Part shown: positions 51,323 to 60,775 of the stretch, piece after piece
Layout: every line of letters starts with the position of its first letter
How positions within the stretch are numbered: the first letter of the stretch is position 1
NCBI RefSeq assembly: GCF_000987775.1
Contig: NZ_LAHO01000017.1
Coordinates: 50,793 to 114,792 of the forward strand
Direction of reading: 5' to 3'
Length of the DNA: 64,000 bases
DNA from: Arsukibacterium ikkense
Lineage (GTDB): Bacteria; Pseudomonadota; Gammaproteobacteria; Enterobacterales; Alteromonadaceae
Notes under the pieces: model-generated
The model's database searches: none
Told to the model about the DNA's origin: nothing
The model's input: only the letters and a program-made list of their open reading frames with translations
Program-made: the position numbers and the translations under genes

Positions 51323-54300
51323 TCCGCTGGTTTGCAGGACATCCAACCGCCGCCAATTTGTTGCTACTTTTATTAATTGCAGCTGGGCTATTTGCCGCGC
51401 CACACCTTAAACGTGAAACGTTTCCCGACTATCGTCCTGTTGAGGTATCGGTTGATGTGATCTATCGGGGGGCTAGTGCAGCTGACGTTGAAGATGCTAT
51501 ATGTCGTCGTCTACACGATGCCGTTAAGAGTGTTGATTATCTTGATGAGTTTGTCTGTGTTGCACAAGATAATTTGGCTAGTGCAACTGCCAAGATGACA
51601 TCGGGAGGTGATTCTCTTCGTTTCATTAATGAGCTACAGACTGAAGTTAATGCCATAAAAGACCTGCCCGCCCGAACTGAAGCACCTGTAGTGCGAGAGC
51701 TACACCGCAGTGACTTGATTGCTGCCGTAGCCATCACAAGTGAAATGTCTAAGCAACAACAAGAAGACTATGCGCTGAGTTTAGAACAGAAAATCATGAA
51801 ACTTCCCGGCGTTGCTCGCGTGTATATACAAGGTCAGTCGCAGCGCCAATGGCAAATTGAAATTCCCCGCGAGGTATTGGCACAACACGGATTATCAGCG
51901 CGAGAACTGGCCCGGCGTGTATCCAGTCAAAGTATTGACTTACCATTAGGAACTCTGGAAACGTCCAATAGAGACATCCTGCTTCGTTTTACCGACCAGC
52001 GCCGCTCGCTATCTGAACTGGCTTCACTAGTGATTATCTCAGAGGCCGATGGGGGGGAGCTAACACTAGGGCAGATCGCAACTCTGCGTGAAGGTGGTGA
52101 GAAGTCAGAAGATAAAATTCATTTCAATGGCAGACCAGCTGTGGTGCTAGAGGTACACAAATCGCTTCGAGGCGACGCTCTGACTGTAAAAGATGCTTTA
52201 GAAACGTTGCTGGCTTCTGAACGTCTGCGCTTCAATGGCCAGATCGAGCTGGCAATCACGCAGGACATGACCAGCATCGTTCGTGACCGTCTTGAGATGT
52301 TGGTAGAGAATGGCATCGTAGGACTCATTCTGGTTGTCTTGGTAATGAGCGTCTTTTTTCGTCCAAAGTTGGCACTTTGGGCCGTGTTAGGTTTACCTGC
52401 GGCTTTCATGGGTGCCTTTATAGTGATGGCTTTAACCGGCTTAACGCTAAATATGATGACATTGGTAGCTTTATTAATGGCTATTGGTATTGTGATGGAT
52501 GATGCAATCGTAATAACCGACAATATTGCGACTCATGCCAAAGAAGCTGCATCACCACTAGAGGCTGTTGTCTTAGGCACGCTGCAGGTGCTTCCTGGAG
52601 TACTTTCATCATTCCTGACGACGGTTGCGGTATTTGCTCCACTGGCTTTTCTCGCAGGTGAACTGGGGGCCGTACTTCAAGTATTGCCTGTGGTACTAAT
52701 TGCAGCCCTGGCAGCAAGCCTGGTGGAGGCATTCTTGATCCTACCTCATCATCTCAAAAGTAGTACTTCTGAATCAGGGAATGAAAAAGAATCAAGTTTT
52801 CGCAGGCGCTTCGACCAAGGTTTTGAAACTTTCCGCGAGCGCGTTGGAAAACTGGCTGATAGGGCAGTTCAGTTTCGACTCTGGGTCCTGGGAGGTGTAT
52901 TAACATTAATGCTAGGTTCCGCCGGATTTATTATTGGCGGTCATATAGGCAGCGAGGCAATGCCCGCCATCGATGGTGATGTGTTGGAAGCTCGTATATT
53001 GATGCCCCAAGGTACTCCCCTTTTACGCACCGAATCTGTGGCTAAACAAGTTGAAGCTGCAATGGAAAGACTAAGCAAACGTTATACACCTTTGCAAGCA
53101 GGTGAGGCGCCCTTGGTTAACGCCATTCAGGTTCGATTTAATCACAACCCCAGTGCGCGTGAAGCAGGTGCGCATGTGGCGACAGTGATTGCGGATCTTC
53201 TAACCGCAGAGCGACGCAATGTTACTCTAGATGAGTTAACAACAGCATGGATCGAAGAAATTGGCCATATTGCTGGCTTAGAACGATTGATCATTCAGGA
53301 ACCTGGATTTGGCCCCGCGGGCATCCCTGTTGAGATACGCCTACAAGGGGATAATCTTCAGACACTTCATGTTGCAGCTCGCGAGCTTGTTTCACATTTA
53401 GAGAATTATACTGCCGTTTACAACGTAACCGATGATCTCCGCCTTGGCAAACCGCAGCGCACCTTTTCTTTGGCGGAAGGTGGGCACGGTTTAGGATTGT
53501 CTGCTGAAGACGTTGCCTCTCAGTTACGCGCAGCGTTCCTTGGAGAAGTAGTCGACACGCAACGTATAGGTGATCATGATATTGAAATCCTCGTTCGACA
53601 GGGACAGGCAGACCGAAACAGCCTTGATGATCTTATCGACTATACCATCATTCTTCCTGATGGTAACCGAGTGCCGTTAGAGGTTGCTACAACAGTTCAG
53701 GAACGTCGAGATTGGGCACGAATTATCCGTATTGACGGTCGTCGCACTGTTACTGTAGAAGCGAATGTTGATACGCGCCTGTCCAGTGGACAAGCCATCG
53801 TTAATAGCCTTAACAATGCGTGGTTGGAATCGTTCAGATCACGTCATCCGGATATTGATGTTAGCTTTGAGGGTCAGACAGCTCGTTCTGCGGCAACTGG
53901 CAGCTCCATTGGTAGGGGGCTGTTAATTGGTTTGATTGGTATCTTTGTGATTCTCTCATTTCAATTTCGCAGCTATGTGGAGCCATTGATTGTTATGTTG
54001 TCTATCCCACTGGCTTTTATTGGAGCACTGTGGGGGCACGTATTTATGGGGTATTATATTTCCATGCCATCCTTGATCGGCGCAGCGTCACTGGCCGGTA
54101 TTGTGGTCAATAATGCGATTCTATTGATTCAATTTATCAAAACGCATCGACAACGGGGGATGGACGTAATTAAGGCCGCAGGCCAGGCCAGCCGTGACAG
54201 ACTCCGAGCAATCCTTATTTCATCAAGTACAACCATAGTAGGATTGCTGCCATTACTCACAGAGACCAGCACTCAAGCGACAGCTATAAAGCCCTTTGTC

Positions 54301-54411
54301 ATCTCTGTGGTATTTGGATTGCTAAGTGCAACGGTTTTAGTAGTTCTCGTAATACCCGCAGTATATGTGTTATTCGATGATTGGGGATTGGCCAGGGACC
54401 CACAAGAATAA
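51319..54411 (+). CDS. RND-family efflux transporter (HAE1-like)
   Basis: This 1030-residue proton-driven pump overlaps the adaptor stop by 4 bp. It has the typical twelve TM helices in two halves, the periplasmic porter and docking domains, and the proton relay MDDAIVITDN in TM4 with two adjacent aspartates. FRPKLALWAVLGLPAAFMGAF is seen in the second TM block, and SIPLAFIGALWGHVFMGY in the second half. The lengths of loops fit drug or lipophile exporters rather than the CusA-type metal pumps. The gene is AT-richer than the ABC operon and is probably of separate origin. Confidence 0.94.
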   Translation: MIRWFAGHPTAANLLLLLLIAAGLFAAPHLKRETFPDYRPVEVSVDVIYRGASAADVEDAICRRLHDAVKSVDYLDEFVCVAQDNLASATAKMTSGGDSLRFINELQTEVNAIKDLPARTEAPVVRELHRSDLIAAVAITSEMSKQQQEDYALSLEQKIMKLPGVARVYIQGQSQRQWQIEIPREVLAQHGLSARELARRVSSQSIDLPLGTLETSNRDILLRFTDQRRSLSELASLVIISEADGGELTLGQIATLREGGEKSEDKIHFNGRPAVVLEVHKSLRGDALTVKDALETLLASERLRFNGQIELAITQDMTSIVRDRLEMLVENGIVGLILVVLVMSVFFRPKLALWAVLGLPAAFMGAFIVMALTGLTLNMMTLVALLMAIGIVMDDAIVITDNIATHAKEAASPLEAVVLGTLQVLPGVLSSFLTTVAVFAPLAFLAGELGAVLQVLPVVLIAALAASLVEAFLILPHHLKSSTSESGNEKESSFRRRFDQGFETFRERVGKLADRAVQFRLWVLGGVLTLMLGSAGFIIGGHIGSEAMPAIDGDVLEARILMPQGTPLLRTESVAKQVEAAMERLSKRYTPLQAGEAPLVNAIQVRFNHNPSAREAGAHVATVIADLLTAERRNVTLDELTTAWIEEIGHIAGLERLIIQEPGFGPAGIPVEIRLQGDNLQTLHVAARELVSHLENYTAVYNVTDDLRLGKPQRTFSLAEGGHGLGLSAEDVASQLRAAFLGEVVDTQRIGDHDIEILVRQGQADRNSLDDLIDYTIILPDGNRVPLEVATTVQERRDWARIIRIDGRRTVTVEANVDTRLSSGQAIVNSLNNAWLESFRSRHPDIDVSFEGQTARSAATGSSIGRGLLIGLIGIFVILSFQFRSYVEPLIVMLSIPLAFIGALWGHVFMGYYISMPSLIGAASLAGIVVNNAILLIQFIKTHRQRGMDVIKAAGQASRDRLRAILISSSTTIVGLLPLLTETSTQATAIKPFVISVVFGLLSATVLVVLVIPAVYVLFDDWGLARDPQE

Positions 54412-54459
54412 ATACATGCAATTTATAAAGTAAGCGCTTGGAAATAGGAAGAAAAATAA

Positions 54460-54942
54460 ATGATATTGTGTAATAAACCCACGTTGTTTCGGTTGATGAT
54501 AACGATAATTTTTTTGCTACTGCCATTCATTGTTTACAGTGGTGAATCAACTAGGGAAGATATTCAGCTGGGATCCTATGTAATCAAGCCGATGGCGCTG
54601 AAAGGCATCATGCAACTGTTGGCAACTGATATGTCGAAAATGACTGATGCAATTTCCCGAGAAGAATGGGAGAAAGTTATAGGCATTGCTGACCGTGTTG
54701 CGGATCATGAGCAGCCACCTCTTGCTGAAAAGATGCGCATTTTGACATTTCTTGGAGCTGAGGCTAACAAGTTCAAAACCTATGACAAAAAGGTTCACGA
54801 CGCGGCTGTCGAAGTAAAGCAAGCCGCTCAGCAGGGAGATGGTTATCGTGTAATAGAATCTTTTTCAACAGTACAGAAAAATTGTCTTGCCTGCCATCAA
54901 GAGTTTCGTGATCGATTCCAAGCACATTTTTATAAGCAATAG
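54460..54942 (+). CDS. Cytochrome c'-like protein (class II)
   Basis: This 160-residue secreted protein has a signal peptide (to about residue 27) and a C-terminal haem site C142–C145–H146 (CLACHQ), the place seen in cytochrome c' and c-556. The remainder is helical, consistent with a four-helix bundle. The gene follows the RND pump by 48 bp with its own AGGAAG. It may carry electrons, bind gases such as NO, or report redox state. A class II cytochrome c next to an RND pump is unusual. Confidence 0.86.
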   Translation: MILCNKPTLFRLMITIIFLLLPFIVYSGESTREDIQLGSYVIKPMALKGIMQLLATDMSKMTDAISREEWEKVIGIADRVADHEQPPLAEKMRILTFLGAEANKFKTYDKKVHDAAVEVKQAAQQGDGYRVIESFSTVQKNCLACHQEFRDRFQAHFYKQ

Positions 54943-54994
54943 CTGGTATTGTGCATTCTGATTTATCAGAAAACTGATCCTCTCGCACACAGAT

Positions 54995-55192
54995 ATGCAT
55001 TTCCTGCACCATGCATTAGCCCTGCAACTGTTGTACTCAGAGCAGCTGCATTTTCTAACAGAGGATGATCCTTTATATATAGCGGCAGACAAAATGGTGA
55101 CCATTGCTCAGCTTGCCCGCAAGCTTTTTACTGAATACTATGTAGACCAGCAAGAAAATAAGATAACTATCGGTACTGTAAGCATCCCTTAG
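54995..55192 (+). CDS. Doubtful small ORF
   Basis: A 65-residue frame (MHFLHHALALQLLYSEQLHFL) lies after the cytochrome gene in the same direction. It has a weak start context and no known domain. It may be a decayed gene or a chance frame. Confidence 0.28.
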   Translation: MHFLHHALALQLLYSEQLHFLTEDDPLYIAADKMVTIAQLARKLFTEYYVDQQENKITIGTVSIP

Positions 55193-55255
55193 ACTTTGGC
55201 AAAGGCCATGTTAAAAACAGGCGGGTCAGTAATAACGAGGGTTCCTTCTGCATAA

Positions 55256-55447
55256 TCAGTCTTTGTCGATTTTGTCTTGTTTTTCCTTTTTGGCATTACC
55301 AACTGCTATCCCTAAAATCAAACCAACACAGATACCGACAGCCACATTTTCTATTGCCACACCAAAGCCTGAACCTACTGCAAGTCCGATACCCAGCCAG
55401 AATACTTTTGGGTTCGATATTTCACCTTTTTTGTGCCATTTGCTCAT
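55256..55447 (-). CDS. Small glycine-zipper membrane protein
   Basis: This 63-residue protein has a charged N-terminus (MSKWHKKGEISNPKV), two glycine-rich hydrophobic segments (FWLGIGLAVGSGFGVAI and VAVGICVGLILGIAVG) and a lysine/aspartate-rich tail. It is likely an inner-membrane hairpin. AGGAAAAACAA precedes the ATG. The function is unknown. It lies 27 bp after the lipoprotein gene upstream and may be co-transcribed with it. Confidence 0.68.
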   Translation of the reverse strand: MSKWHKKGEISNPKVFWLGIGLAVGSGFGVAIENVAVGICVGLILGIAVGNAKKEKQDKIDKD

Positions 55448-55474
55448 TTGTTTTTCCTGTGCAGTGATGACCGT

Positions 55475-56047
55475 TTAATACACATGACCTTTCTCAATGG
55501 TTAAATTAGTTAAATTTAGAAGGTACAAGCACATTTCGACATGTATTTCTGCCGCCTTGTCACTACCAGGACTCCACAGGTTCCAAGCTTGGTAGTTATT
55601 ACCGCTGGCCATCTCAAAAATCCATCGGGCACCATCCATGCCGATAATTTCTTCATCAGGCTCATAGACCCAATTATCGATTTTTTTCGCGATAGCCCTC
55701 AGCTTACTCGCTTCTTCATTTGTTAAGATACGGTCTTCTCTTATCTGAATATGGCCTGGCGAATAACCACCCGCCCCAGATAGCTGCCTGGCTTTTAGAA
55801 CACAGTTTTCATCACAATCGACTCGAACAACTATTGGTGCATGAAAGCTTCGCAACCAGGTAAACCGATAAATTTCTGTTTCTACAAGCAGGGATATCGG
55901 CGTTTCTTTAGCTGCTTGCAAATGCTCTGAAAACCACTGCCTCTCAAAAGAACTTAACTCCGACCACTCTGGAAAATGTTCTTCGTTCATTGTCGAAGCG
56001 CAAGCAACCAGCAATAGAACTGTAAGTCCTGCTAAGATCGATTTCAC
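55475..56047 (-). CDS. Hypothetical lipoprotein
   Basis: This 190-residue protein has a lipoprotein signal (LLLVAC, C16). The mature part contains a VDCDENCVLKARQLSG segment with two cysteines and a calcium-like acidic turn, and ends with WNLWSPGSDKAAEIHVEMCLYL. I do not recognise a family. It is AT-rich and lies at the right end of the island. Confidence 0.72.
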   Translation of the reverse strand: MKSILAGLTVLLLVACASTMNEEHFPEWSELSSFERQWFSEHLQAAKETPISLLVETEIYRFTWLRSFHAPIVVRVDCDENCVLKARQLSGAGGYSPGHIQIREDRILTNEEASKLRAIAKKIDNWVYEPDEEIIGMDGARWIFEMASGNNYQAWNLWSPGSDKAAEIHVEMCLYLLNLTNLTIEKGHVY

Positions 56048-56193
56048 GTATTTACCTCAAGCATGAAGCAATCAAAAGTGGTCAGTGGCTGAGAAACATC
56101 CAACTAACTGCATTAACGTTACGCAATAAGCTACAATTAAGCAACATAATTACAGCGTGATATAAGGTACGGAGTGGCAGGAGGAAAACTGAC

Positions 56194-56230
56194 CAAACAA
56201 CAACCTAAACAAAACTCAGGTTGTCGTTTG
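56194..56230 (-). terminator. Terminator of the GH13–GH31 operon
   Basis: CAAACAACAACCT (56194–56206) and AGGTTGTCGTTTG (56218–56230) form a 13-bp stem with one mismatch, followed on the minus strand by GTCAGTTTTCC. It lies 32 bp past the GH31 stop. Confidence 0.65.
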
Positions 56231-56262
56231 GCACAGGCAATTTATGAAAAAGTGTTAAAGGC

Positions 56263-58716
56263 TTACCGCACCTGCAGTTGCAGCTTCTCACCATGCCAGT
56301 GAGTTTTAATATGCAGCTGCTTGCTGGCTTTATCGTAGTAAGCCACATTTTGCTGGCGGGCAAAGCGCTGGGGTTGGGCGACGATGGCAATAAACTCACC
56401 ATTTACTGTGATACGGCCGGCTTTGGCAGTTTGGTTATGCAACACTACCGTTAGCTCGCGGCTGGCGGGTTTGCCGCTGTAATCGCCACCACTGCGGCTA
56501 AATTCCAGCTTCAGGCTGTTATCATTCCCCTCGGCAGAAGAATTCCCACCATTAGAATCCAGAGCATAAAAGTTTAATAACTCAAAGTTACCCTGCTCGC
56601 TGCTGTTGGCGCTAATGCCATCGTCTTCATACATCTGGCCTTTGGCACACGTTACAGTGCTGTCGGCATAATAATGCACGGTGAGATTTTTAGAGCTGTA
56701 ATCCTTTGTGCTGGCCATTGGCTGCACCATCGGTACAAAACTGCCGGCTTTTACCAGTACCGGTATAGTATCAATGTTAACCGGCACCTCGGTCAGCTGG
56801 CCGCCCTGATAGCGTTTACCACTGAAAAAGTCGAACCAGACGCCCTCTGGCATATTCACCGGCCAGCTGCGCACGCCGGGCTTGGTTACCGGTGCCACTA
56901 AAAAGGCATCACCCCACAGATAGCTGTTGGTTTCGTCCATAAAATTAGTATTGCTTTCATCCAGGAAAAACAACGGCCGCATTAACGGCATGCCGGTCTG
57001 GCTGTGCTGCCAGGCCATGGTATAGAGGTAAGGTAACAGCTGATAACGCAGGTTCAGGTAAGGGCGCAGGGTGTCGATCACCTGCTTGCTGTGAAACACC
57101 GGCTCGGGCGCGATATGCTCCTGGGCATGCGGCCGGTATACCGGCTGAAATACGCCATACTGCAGCCAGCGGATATACAGCTCGGGGTCGAAGGTTTCGC
57201 CGCCGGCAAAACCGCCTAAATCAGAGTGAATATAACCAAAACCAAACAAGCTCATTTGTAGCGCTAATTCTACCTGCGGTTGCAGGCCGCCCCAGCTGCG
57301 GTCAACATCGCCGGTCCAGGGCACCATACCATAACGTTGCGACCCCAGGCTGCCGGCACGCATCATTACAAAAGGCCGGGTGTCAGCAAAGTTACGTTTA
57401 TAACCGCGATACACCAGCTCGGCCCAGCGATGGCCGTAGGCGTTGTGCAGCTCATCGGCACTGCCCAGCAGGTGCTGAGTATCAGATGGGTGTACTTCCG
57501 GCTCGCCTAAATCACCCCATACCCCGGCCACGCCCTGTTCGGCCAGACCTTTGTATATTTGCCAGAACCAGTCGGCCGCCACCGGGTTAAACACATCAAT
57601 TAAGCCGGTATTGCCAAAGTAAAAGTCAAAAGTCTTGGGCGAGCCGTCCGGCGCAGTGGCCAATACCCCGGCCGTTACCGCCTCTTGCCAGCGCTTCGAG
57701 CTGGTCAACACAAAAGGCTCGGTCACTAAAATGGTGTTAACCCCGTCGGCTTTAAAATCAGCCAGCATTTGCTCCGGCTCAGGAAAGGCATCCAAATCCC
57801 AGGCCAGGTTACCCATATGGCCCTGAATATCCGGGCCAAACCAGTATAAATCCAGCACTATCGCATCGAGCGGCAGGCCGAGTTCACGGTATTTTTTAAC
57901 CACCGAGCGTGCTTCGGCCTCGGTGCGATAACCAAAGCGTGAGGCATAACTGCCCAGGGTCCAGCGCGCCGGTAACGGTGGCTTGCCGCTGACGGTCAGG
58001 TAATTGTCGATAAGCTCAGGGAAGCTGTCGCCCGCCACCACGATATAAGCACTGCGCCCGCCCATGGCACTGAATTCCAGGGTGTCGGCGGCAGTTTTGC
58101 CCAAATCGATATGGCCGCTGGCCGAATTATCAAACAACAACATATATTTGTTGCTCGACATCACCCCGGCCAGGCTGAAATACATTTGCTCTGACGCGGT
58201 ACTGTAACCATAGTGCGCTTTGTTATAAAGCGGCAGCCGGTGGCCACGGCGGTCCATACCCAGCACCCGTTGGCCGGCACCAAACAGCTTTTCCTGCTCG
58301 GTTAGGGCAAACTTAAAACCTAATTGCACGCTGTCACGCACAAAGCCGGGCTGCTCTGCGGTAATTAACTGATCACCCTTATAAAAACGTAATTGCAATG
58401 GCGATTTGGCGACCTTGATGCTCATATCCGCTGAGCGATACACCAGGTGATCGCCCTTATCAGCCACAGTAAGCGTCAGCGGAGCAGGCGACTGGCCAAT
58501 CGCGAACGACGGTAACTGCTTCACCCCGGCCGGCTGGTAATGCACTTCAGCCACCAGGGGCTGATAAAAGGTAATGGCCAGCTGGCCCTCATTTGTGGTG
58601 ATCAACAGCTGGTTCCCCAGCTGACGGTGCGACTGATAGTCGGCAGCGGCCAGGCCAAAGGTAAGCAATAAGCCAGCAGCCGCAACCAGGCGGCTTAACA
58701 TTCCAAAATAGCGCAT
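56263..58716 (-). CDS. GH31 alpha-glucosidase, periplasmic
   Basis: This 817-residue enzyme has a signal peptide (to about residue 25) and the GH31 architecture: an N-terminal beta domain, the (beta/alpha)8 barrel from about 240, and C-terminal beta domains. The nucleophile is D402 in VWGDLGEPEVH and the acid/base is D499 in HSDLGGFAGG. The DLYWFGP and RWTLGSYASRFGYRTE segments are family hallmarks. It releases glucose from maltodextrins or alpha-1,6 branches. It starts two bases after the GH13 gene, so the two are one operon controlled by the site at 60733. Confidence 0.93.
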   Translation of the reverse strand: MRYFGMLSRLVAAAGLLLTFGLAAADYQSHRQLGNQLLITTNEGQLAITFYQPLVAEVHYQPAGVKQLPSFAIGQSPAPLTLTVADKGDHLVYRSADMSIKVAKSPLQLRFYKGDQLITAEQPGFVRDSVQLGFKFALTEQEKLFGAGQRVLGMDRRGHRLPLYNKAHYGYSTASEQMYFSLAGVMSSNKYMLLFDNSASGHIDLGKTAADTLEFSAMGGRSAYIVVAGDSFPELIDNYLTVSGKPPLPARWTLGSYASRFGYRTEAEARSVVKKYRELGLPLDAIVLDLYWFGPDIQGHMGNLAWDLDAFPEPEQMLADFKADGVNTILVTEPFVLTSSKRWQEAVTAGVLATAPDGSPKTFDFYFGNTGLIDVFNPVAADWFWQIYKGLAEQGVAGVWGDLGEPEVHPSDTQHLLGSADELHNAYGHRWAELVYRGYKRNFADTRPFVMMRAGSLGSQRYGMVPWTGDVDRSWGGLQPQVELALQMSLFGFGYIHSDLGGFAGGETFDPELYIRWLQYGVFQPVYRPHAQEHIAPEPVFHSKQVIDTLRPYLNLRYQLLPYLYTMAWQHSQTGMPLMRPLFFLDESNTNFMDETNSYLWGDAFLVAPVTKPGVRSWPVNMPEGVWFDFFSGKRYQGGQLTEVPVNIDTIPVLVKAGSFVPMVQPMASTKDYSSKNLTVHYYADSTVTCAKGQMYEDDGISANSSEQGNFELLNFYALDSNGGNSSAEGNDNSLKLEFSRSGGDYSGKPASRELTVVLHNQTAKAGRITVNGEFIAIVAQPQRFARQQNVAYYDKASKQLHIKTHWHGEKLQLQVR

Positions 58717-58718
58717 CT

Positions 58719-60659
58719 TTACTCCTGATACTGCACGCGATACACCACTGAACCCAGCGGTGGCAGGGCAATATTAACCCGGCCAACACCATTTGTAACC
58801 CGCAGCGCGCTGGCACCCTCGCCTAACTGACCTGCCAGGCCGTGAATGCCATCGGCCAGTTGCCACTGCTTAATCAGATCGGCAGGCAGCAGCAGCTCAA
58901 ACTGACTGCTGTGCTCAGCATTAAAATTACTGACCACAATTAATTGCTGCGCGTCGCTGTAGCGGGCAAACGCCAACTGCTGTTCACTATAGGCCGTGTT
59001 ATTGGCCAGATTTTCAGTGTGTAACTCGTAATAGTCACCCAGCAGCGCGGGTGCACTGGCACTAAATTGCATTAGCCGGGTATAAAAGTCGCGCAGCGCT
59101 ACTTCGTCAGCAGTAAGGGCGCCACCGTCAAATTTACCGCCATTCATCCAACGCTGATGATGTGGTACGCCAATATAATCAAAAATGCTGGTGCGGCTCG
59201 GCTTGCCAAAACCGGCGTCTTCGGCACCGGGCTCGCCCACCTCCTGGCCAAAATACAGCATGGTAGGTGAAGTACTGATTAACGCCGATACCACCATAGC
59301 CGGCATGCCTTTGCGGGCGTCACCGGCAAACGCCGGGCTGGCAATGCGCTGCTCGTCATGGTTTTCCAGAAAATGCAGCATATGGTGCTCAATATCGGCC
59401 ATCCGTTGCTGGGTGGCAACCAACGCCGAGGTTGGCCCTGTGCCCTGCATCACCAGCTTTAAGCTGTCGTAAAACTCCACCTTGTCATACAGATAATCCA
59501 TCAAACCCAGTTTAATGTAGTCACGGTATAAATCGGGCTGATACACCTCGGCCAGTAAGAAGGCATCAGGGTTAACCTGTTTGATATGCGAGTTTAAATA
59601 ACTCCAGAACTCTACCGGGACCATTTCGGCCATATCGTAGCGGAAACCGTCTACCCCGAAATCCAGCCAGCACAAGGTAATATCACGAAACTGCAACCAG
59701 GTTTGCGGTACCTCCTTGCCCTGCCAGAACTGATAATGCGCTTGCCAGTCTTTTTCAGCATAATCTGCCGGTAAGCTTGCAAAATCGTAGCTGCCATCCG
59801 GCTGTACACCAAAGTTAATTTTTACCGTTTCGTACCAGTCATCAAACGCCGGCTGGGCCGCACGGGCGCCATTACCAGTCCATTTTGCCGGTGTTTCGGC
59901 AAACTGGCCATCAGCTGCCGGATGGGCGTCGCCGCCTAACACTTGGTAATCGGCCGGCCACTGTGGCACCTGAAATGACGAGCCGGGAATATAGTAAAAG
60001 TTGTTGTCGCGGGCATACTCAACGCGGGTATCGTCATCTGCACCAAAATCGGCTACCCCATCCGGCTTAGCCAGCGACTGATAATCGCGCGCCACATGGT
60101 TCGGCACAATATCAATCAGTACCAGCATGTCGTGGCGGTGAGTGCGCTCAATTAACGCCTTAAATTCTGCCAGGCGGTTAGCCGGGTCTACCGCTAAATC
60201 CGGATTAACGCTGTAGTAGTCTTTTACTGCATAAGGTGAGCCGGCGCGGCCTTTTACCACATCAGGGTCGTCCAGGCTGATGCCATAGGCGCTGTAATCC
60301 CGGATCACTGCATGGTGAGGTACCCCGGTATACCAGATATGGCTGGTACCGAGTTCTTTAATGCCCGCCAGCGCCTCATCGGTAAAATCGTTAAACTTGC
60401 CCACACCGTTTAGTTCCAATGTGCCCCAGGGCTGATTAGTGGTAACAGTGTTACCAAACAGCCTGGTAAACACCTGATATATCACTGGCTTGCCATGCCG
60501 TCCGGTCGCACTGAGTTCCACTATGGGCTCGGGATCTGCCGCAATTTGTGTTTGCTCAACCGGCGGTTGGCCACAGCTGGCGATGCCAACTGCCGCTATC
60601 GCAGCCAGCAAAAGATTAATCCGGGGACGAAAAGTGTTGGTTTTAGGTTGTGTTAGCAT
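58719..60659 (-). CDS. GH13 lipoprotein alpha-amylase-type enzyme
   Basis: This 646-residue GH13 enzyme begins at the ATG at 60659 (MLTQPKTNTFRPRIN), with a lipobox ASC near residue 28. The longer frame to 60737 would start inside the palindromic operator, which argues against it. The catalytic residues are D342 (GFRYDMAEM), E371 (LLAEVYQ) and D435 (LENHDEQR). The DIVPNHVARDY segment is region I. It resembles SusA-like enzymes that degrade maltodextrins at the cell surface or in the periplasm. It forms an operon with the GH31 gene. Confidence 0.92.
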   Translation of the reverse strand: MLTQPKTNTFRPRINLLLAAIAAVGIASCGQPPVEQTQIAADPEPIVELSATGRHGKPVIYQVFTRLFGNTVTTNQPWGTLELNGVGKFNDFTDEALAGIKELGTSHIWYTGVPHHAVIRDYSAYGISLDDPDVVKGRAGSPYAVKDYYSVNPDLAVDPANRLAEFKALIERTHRHDMLVLIDIVPNHVARDYQSLAKPDGVADFGADDDTRVEYARDNNFYYIPGSSFQVPQWPADYQVLGGDAHPAADGQFAETPAKWTGNGARAAQPAFDDWYETVKINFGVQPDGSYDFASLPADYAEKDWQAHYQFWQGKEVPQTWLQFRDITLCWLDFGVDGFRYDMAEMVPVEFWSYLNSHIKQVNPDAFLLAEVYQPDLYRDYIKLGLMDYLYDKVEFYDSLKLVMQGTGPTSALVATQQRMADIEHHMLHFLENHDEQRIASPAFAGDARKGMPAMVVSALISTSPTMLYFGQEVGEPGAEDAGFGKPSRTSIFDYIGVPHHQRWMNGGKFDGGALTADEVALRDFYTRLMQFSASAPALLGDYYELHTENLANNTAYSEQQLAFARYSDAQQLIVVSNFNAEHSSQFELLLPADLIKQWQLADGIHGLAGQLGEGASALRVTNGVGRVNIALPPLGSVVYRVQYQE

Positions 60660-60732
60660 TTCGGTATACCCTGCCACTGTCTTAACCCAGTAACTTACCG
60701 CAGAATAACCAGAAATGACTGCCTTTTTTTGG

Positions 60733-60746
60733 TGCATACGTATGCA
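60733..60746. promoter_or_regulatory. LacI-type operator before the GH13–GH31 operon
   Basis: TGCATACGTATGCA is a perfect palindrome, 74 bp before the GH13 start at 60659. It differs from the site at 32881 at only two symmetrical positions, giving the consensus TGNATACGTATNCA. Confidence 0.7.
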
Positions 60747-60775
60747 AGTTGTCTGACAAGCTTGTGGCGCGGGGG

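Larger units (their letters stand above)
35303..56150. other. Probable acquired mosaic region
   Basis: Between two host-like blocks the base composition changes three times: AT-rich 35.3–40.5 kb, GC-rich 40.85–49.0 kb, AT-richer 49–56 kb. The content is accessory: orphan flagellar ring genes, two efflux systems, a lipid A deacylase, a broken gene, and small unknowns. I found no integrase, tRNA or end repeats, so the limits are approximate and it may have been built by several events. Confidence 0.5.

Noticed and set aside
35183..56262. Direct repeats as attachment sites of the acquired region
   Set aside because: I compared the bases near 35.3 kb and 56.1 kb by eye and saw no shared repeat. 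The ends remain undefined.
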